Assembly: GCF_023101765.2 (NCBI RefSeq)
Contig: NC_064240.1
Location: forward strand, 1 to 64,000
Direction of reading: 5' to 3'
Origin: Spodoptera frugiperda
Taxonomy: Eukaryota; Arthropoda; Insecta; Lepidoptera; Noctuidae
DNA length: 64,000 bases
Shown in pieces: positions 58,982 through 64,000 of the stretch; positions within the stretch are counted from its first letter, which is position 1, and every line of letters starts with the position of its first letter. The notes under the pieces were generated by a model. That model was not told the origin of the DNA and did no database searches. It was given only the letters and a program-made list of their open reading frames with translations. Both the position numbers and the translations under genes were made by a program.

Positions 58982-61900
58982 CTAGACGTCCCGGCGGCCG
59001 CGCGCCTGCAGGACGTCCCGGAACTGGGCGAGGATGGCGTTCTCTCGCTTGGCGCGCTCCTCCTTGCTGAAGGCGGCGAGCGCGCGCTTCTCGTCGGCCG
59101 AGTAGATCTGGTTCTCCTTGCGGATGCGCACAGCTTCCATGCGCCGGTGTCTGCACACATCGTTTGCGGGTTATTCATTTCGGTTCTACTAAACTCACTA
59201 TCGACGAATGGACGGATCGAAAATAATTACGTGGACACAAAAGTTAATAATGTTGCATGTCGGTTATTCAGATGTCGACTACAAGGTTCCTTGCCGTCAT
59301 GCTGGTGCTATAGAAATCCAATATTCATTCATTTGGAGTCTGACACCAGACTCCACACCTGCGCTCTGTCATTAAGGGCCAATCGACACAGAATAAGCCA
59401 GAAACAAATTTTAGTCAGTTATTTCCTCCCCTCCGTTAATGTGAAGCTTTATAAACGTCTCTGCCGTGATTATACTACTCTGAAGTATTTCACAAAATGG
59501 AAGCTAACTAATAGAAGTGCTTGAATGTTTGATTGATATTAACTGAACACGATGTAATAATTATGATAATTATTAAATGAAAGTGATACCTGCTGCCACT
59601 CATAACATATCCAACAGACTCGTATGAAGCAATTTCATCAGAAGTAAGTCCAATCTCTCCTCTGCGCGGTATCCTCTTGCCTTCCGCGACGTAGGCAGCC
59701 ATGGCTGCTCCCTCGCCAGGTAACAGCGCCCGTCCGAAGTCTTTGTGACCTAATGCAGGTCCCACCCGAGGTGTTGGGCCGAAGGCCTCCGTTGCCAGCT
59801 CTTCGTCACACTTTTTATGTGACTTTGATTCAGACTCTAATTCATGTTCCTCTGTAAATAAAAGTAGTTAATATAAATACCTACCTACTTAGAACTTTAA
59901 AAGAATAGTGTATGTATCCAGTCACACCACCACCACCATCTATTCTGTAACTTTTAATTCGTAAGGTCGAAGTGAACTCGATCGGTTCACCATGCAATTG
60001 GTTGTGAGTATAATCTAGCTAGACCAATGATGGGCAAGAACGCGATCGAGCTCACTTCGAAAGTTCGAATTGATAGTTACAGAATAGCCAGTACTGACAT
60101 ATTATATTTGCTAATCCAGTCATTAAAAACTAATTAACTATTATAGATATAACTTAGGGATCGGTCGCAAACAACAACCGATCTTATTTAACTCTCACTA
60201 CAGGCAACTGTCAGAGTTAAATCAAGCTACTTCATCGTCAGACCCCTAATGGCAATCACAGTCCATCTAAACTTGTAAACTTCTCATCAGGACAAATTAA
60301 TCAAGTCCAAAGTCCGGTCAATTTAGACATGAAAACAGTAATGAAAGAACAAAAATTCCGACAGAGCTGAATTTTGGTTCAGACCTTTATTTTCTATAAA
60401 GTTAAAAATTTAAAAGTCGCCCATCGATTCCATATGTGCTTCAAAAGTTATTCGAGGTCATCAACATTTTAGTTTTTTGAGTTTTTCTTAAAAGTAATTT
60501 ATCAAAAAACTAACAGACAAATTTGTAGATCTCCCTACAAAATGGTCCTTATAAGTTTCTATAAGTTTACCCTAAGATAGATCTTGTCATCACTTTTCCA
60601 TCTGGTCTAACTTTCAAACGATTGATTTTGACGAAAAGTGGTTTTAGAAACCTTAATGTCTTTTTTAAAGACCTATCCATAAAATCAGGATATTTAAAAA
60701 AAAAATTTTTTTGAATCAGTTCCATGCTGAGATACTTTTTAAATTTTATTTTAAGTCATTGATGTAATGTAACCATCTTACAAAGTTTCAACTATGTAGG
60801 CCTTACAGTGCTGCCCAACAGGCTGTGACATACGGCCATAAGATAGACTGCCTCTTTTCGAAAACTCTTTTTCTTTTCATTACAAGGAATATATTTTTTT
60901 CTAAATGTATGTTAATTTCACTGGCCCTTGTGCTTGTTTGCAAGCCTAAATAAGAAAAAAATATATACATGAAACTTACTTCCTTTTTCAACCCACACCT
61001 CCTCTTCACTGCTAGAACTTGAGTCACTGCTACTTTTTTCTACTTTCTTTTTCTTAGCTTTTTTCCTTGCTTTCTTTACTTTTTTTAATTTTTTCTTTAA
61101 TTTTTTAAGTTTCTCTTTAGTGTCTTTGTTCTTAGACTTTTTATTCTTTTTCTTTTCTTTACTGCTCCCTGAGACTTCAGGTTGTGTCTGCTCTTCTTCA
61201 GATCTGTTTGTACACAAACTTACATTACTTAACTCTGAACTGGACACTGATACACTTATCTATACTATCATTATAAAGTTTGTTAGAATGGGCTAATATC
61301 CGCAACAACTGTGTCTGGCTGGTGTGCAATAGGCTCAAACCTTATTACATGGACTTCATACACAACATCATTAGAAGGAGTTTTAAAAGCAATAATTAGC
61401 CAATAACCAAGAAAATAATAAATTAAAATAAGAAAAACTGTGTGTCTTATTAATTATATGCAGTTGCTAGCTATTCTCGTGCAGTTTTACCCGCTGCTCA
61501 GCTCCTTTTGATTAGTGTTGTTTTATAGCACCGGCTTTCCTCAAGAAATGGATTATCTTACACAAAATAATATTTTCAATTTTAACCAGTAGTTGCATTC
61601 AAAGAAAATAATGAAATTGTTTAACAAACTCTTCAGCTTTAAAATACTAGTACACAATTAATTAGTTAACCAGCATTGTTAGCCTTGTAGCAAGTTGATA
61701 AAATGTCGTTAATTGTAACAGAAAAACTGTCTCATTTACTGGTTGACTATTGGCACAATGTCTGGTCTATAGCAGGTACAATCTGGTCAAACTTAGGCAC
61801 ATGGCGAGTTTCCATTGGCATTTTCAGTAAATGGCAATATGCTCCATGAATTCATGATAAGCAAAGAATATATTATTATTTTTTATAACAATCAAATAGT

Positions 61901-62600
61901 AACAAGAAAATTACTTTCAAAATGTTGCTTAAAATTGGTTTGCAACTGTTGCATTCACCATACTAAACATGGGTTTAGTACACTTTCAAGGTGGGGTCTA
62001 AGCCCATAGTACTTACTCTGCTCTTAATGGTGATTTGCCCCACACAGAAGACACTCCAATTTGACCGATCCTTTCCCTTTCTTCTCTTCTAGCATCAAAG
62101 AATTCTTCCTCTTGTGGCTTATATCGACCTCTGACTGAAGAACCACCTCCTCCTAGACCTGAAAAGATGTAAAAACTGCTAGGTAATTAATACACACTTT
62201 AACAAACACCAAGATATTTACTTTTAAAACTTAACAAATATTCATGCAACAGGTAGTTATACTAACCACCACCTAGCCCCCCTCCAGTGTAATCCTTGTA
62301 GGAACTGCGTCCTCTGTCATGTTCCCTTTCCCGAAAGGGTGGCCTGCTCTCATCATGATTTCTAGAGCGTGTGCGCTCATCATGGCGCTCATCTCTGCTG
62401 CTTCCGCCGTCTTTATTTTTTCCCCAGTAGCGGTGGTGGCCGACTCGCTCTTTACTGCTGTTGCGTCCATTTTGGTCTTTGCTACGATCACGACCACTTC
62501 TCTCCTTACTTTGGTCTCGACATTCACGACTCCGGTCATGACTTCGAAGCCTTTCACGACTACGCGTTCTATGACGACCGCGTTCATAGTCACCGCCCAT
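58982..62600 (-). CDS. NKAP: NF-kappa-B-activating protein (NKAP), five coding exons
   Basis: NKAP is a nuclear protein of transcription repression and RNA splicing complexes. Coding exons on the minus strand: 62600-62267, 62158-62017, 61239-60980, 59851-59590, 59150-58982. All have GT-AG ends and matching phase, giving 388 residues. The N-terminus (1-105) is an Arg/Ser/Asp-rich RS-like region (RTRSRERLRSHDRSRE). Residues 112-158 hold the conserved FFDARREERERIGQIGVSSV and WGKSP. Residues 159-245 are a lysine-rich stretch (KKAKKKKVEKSS) followed by an acidic serine run. Residues from about 285 form the SynMuv domain: LLPGEGAAMAAYVAEGKRIP, RRGEIGLTSDEIASYESVGY, VMSGSRHRRMEAVRIRKENQ, IYSADEKRALAAF. 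The length is near that of metazoan NKAP. The start at 62600 is preferred because upstream codons (from 62669) lack the family signature. The acceptor of exon 3 (CCAG at 61243-61240) was set by phase. Confidence 0.95.
59938..60086. mobile_element. MITE in the NKAP intron between exons 3 and 4
   Basis: The ends CTATTCTGTAACTTTTAATT and its imperfect inverse complement (GATAGTTACAGAATAG) frame a 149-bp element. It has inner inverse pairs CGAAGTGAACTCGATCG and CGATCGAGCTCACTTCG. It is non-coding. Confidence 0.8.
60600..60835 (+). mobile_element. Truncated copy of the 57-kb repeat
   Basis: CTAACTTTCAAACGATTGAT, TTTAAAGACCTATCCATA, TTTTTTTGAATCAGTTCCAT and GCTGTGACATACGG parallel 57340-57608 in order, with small gaps. 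The ends are missing. It lies in the same NKAP intron. Confidence 0.75.
61250..62010. other. NKAP intron 2 with decayed SINE B and Helitron-like pieces
   Basis: GTGCAATAGGCTCAAACCTT and ATTACATGGACTTCATA (about 61325-61360) match the SINE B body. 61490-61570 (CGTGCAGTTTTACCCGCTGC, ATAGCACCGGCTTTCCTCAA) is a decayed inverse copy of the Helitron-like repeat. No coding exon is evident. Confidence 0.45.
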
Positions 62601-63632
62601 CACTTTAATATTATTTATGGTTTGTTTATTCTCGTTAATTACTGATACTGATCTTAGAAATATTCGCACTTATGAGGTGAACTAAATTTCAATAAACCTA
62701 TCGCTATGCAATATACCCATAACATACAAAATAAATAATGACATTGTAATAAAATTGTAAATGTCAAAATTGAACTTTGAAGTGACTGACAAAGTGTCAG
62801 AATTTTCTAACTATAGCAAAGGTGCATAGATTATACACTCATAGCAAATGTGTGAAACACATAAATCTTTTGTACCTGGTTGACCGAGCTTCGCTCCGTA
62901 GCGATTTTTGAAAATTATATTTGGTTCTTCTATTCATATGGCGTCATCAATAGATGACGTTAGTCGTCGGTTATGAAGAAAATTTATTAAATTTTAATTA
63001 GAAACCGAGCTTTTCTTGGACCTGGAAGCTAAATAAATCGATTTTTTGATCCGAAAACCCCTTATCTGTAACTTTCAAGAAAATTGACAAATAAAAGAAA
63101 AAACGAGCAATTCTTGTATATATACATATATACAAGAAGGTTAGATAGTAAAATAAAGGTCTATACCAAAAAATTTTTGTTATTTCAATATCGTATAATG
63201 ATGGACTAAAAACCTTTGTTGAGGTTTCTATTAGCAGTTATTGTCGACTGCAATACTACTATCGACTACTGGCTTCTATCCTATAACGAGATGTAATATT
63301 GCTGTAAATTGAAAAAAAAAAGAACTGAGAAGAGACGAAAAAAATATATTGCGTTTATGGTTCTGTGACGCAATAACTGTCCGTATGACGTGATTGACGT
63401 GTGTTGGTTGTTTGATGTTTGTGTAGTGTTTGTTATGATAATGAGGAATTACGTCATAATAATATGCATTAGCAAGTTAAACAAGAGACGTCATTAATAA
63501 TCGTAGTTTCTATGTGAACGCAAATATACTGTATTTTGATAATAAATAAATTATTTTATTTGATACTGCACTGAATTCCTGAGTACAATATTCTTCATTA
63601 GCATCAGCACAATAACAATAACGGGAGTGAAA
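62601..63632. promoter_or_regulatory. Divergent intergenic region between NKAP and TMEM138
   Basis: The two start codons are 1,032 bases apart and point away from each other, so promoters of both genes should lie here. Near 62885-63125 sits an interspersed repeat (ACCGAGCTTCGCTCCGTAGC, ACGAGCAATTCTTGTATATA) between them. No TATA box is obvious. Exact start sites are not visible. Confidence 0.4.
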
Positions 63633-63926
63633 ATGAAGTTGTCTACGCCTAGATATACGTTTTGTTTATTTTTCCAAGTCATATTCATGCTTTGTGATCT
63701 TTTATTTAATTGTGTAAGCTTATTCCCCAGAAGCCGCGATGGATTACTTGTTCTATTCATGTAAGACCGATTTCATTGAATTTACATACTAAATAGGTAC
63801 CTATGAATATAGGTAACTTTCCCAGAAACTTAATATATTTTTTTATCTTGTAGATTTCAAGACCTGTTCCTTGTACTCTCCATCACAACGATGTTAATGA
63901 CATTCTTCTCAACTTATTTGTTTCAA
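63633..63926 (+). CDS. TMEM138: Transmembrane protein 138 (TMEM138), first two coding exons, continues beyond window
   Basis: TMEM138 is a small four-helix membrane protein needed for primary cilia; its human gene is mutated in Joubert syndrome. Exon 1 is 63633-63760 (AT|GTAAGA) and exon 2 is 63854-63926 (CAA|GTAAGA). Phases agree, giving 67 residues here out of the roughly 160 of the family. The first helix region is FCLFFQVIFMLCDLLFN. Residues from about 38, GLLVLFIFQDLFLVLS then FFSTYLFQ, match the QLVLFIIQDI...FNTFVFQ region of the family in both sequence and spacing. The remaining exons lie past 64000. Head-to-head with NKAP. Confidence 0.82.
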
Positions 63927-64000
63927 GTAAGAAAAAATATGTATTACTTAGTACACATCTAATGTGGATTTAATTATAATATTGAGTCATGAGTGCCAAG

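Noticed and set aside
62319..62645. Plus-strand frames over NKAP exon 1
   Set aside because: They are shadows of the RS-rich minus-strand coding region.

Overview
This window is the left end of a nuclear chromosome from an insect, most probably a moth or butterfly (Lepidoptera). It opens with about 3.16 kb of the telomere repeat AACCT, the C-rich strand of the insect (TTAGG)n telomere, in the orientation expected at a chromosome's left end. Genes have short exons with GT-AG introns, and the protein-coding genes are metazoan. The interspersed repeats (tRNA-derived SINEs, Helitron-like fragments, non-LTR retrotransposons, TIR elements and MITEs) look like those common in lepidopteran genomes. 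The species cannot be fixed from the sequence alone.

Layout. 1-3160: telomere. 3161-4617: short AT-rich subtelomere with one repeat. 4618-7713 (minus): a compact nine-exon nicotinic acetylcholine receptor alpha subunit gene whose stop codon lies only about 1.46 kb from the telomere. 7.8-47 kb: a long stretch in which I find no convincing host coding sequence. It holds SINEs, truncated non-LTR retrotransposons, a small non-autonomous LTR retrotransposon, MITEs, a 19-copy minisatellite, an 11-bp tandem repeat, an array of CTCGAG-centred palindromes, and many short GC-rich islets scattered through AT-rich DNA. Some islets could be promoters or 5' UTR exons.

47.9-64 kb is the gene-dense end. GABP-beta (plus, nine coding exons, 47994-56702) is an ankyrin-repeat transcription cofactor ending in a leucine zipper. 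NKAP (minus, five coding exons, 62600-58982) lies tail-to-tail with it. The first two coding exons of TMEM138 (plus, from 63633, running off the window) lie head-to-head with NKAP. All exon chains were joined by hand from splice signals, reading phase and family resemblance. Every junction keeps frame, giving 520, 525 and 388 residues for the three complete genes.

The genes do not form one pathway. They are a neuronal ligand-gated cation channel, a subunit of an Ets-type transcription factor complex, a nuclear RNA-processing and transcription factor, and a ciliary membrane protein. The most unusual structures are the 56-bp tandem duplication that repeats the last coding segment and stop codon of GABP-beta, the receptor gene sitting against the telomere, and several nested transposon insertions whose order of events can be read directly.
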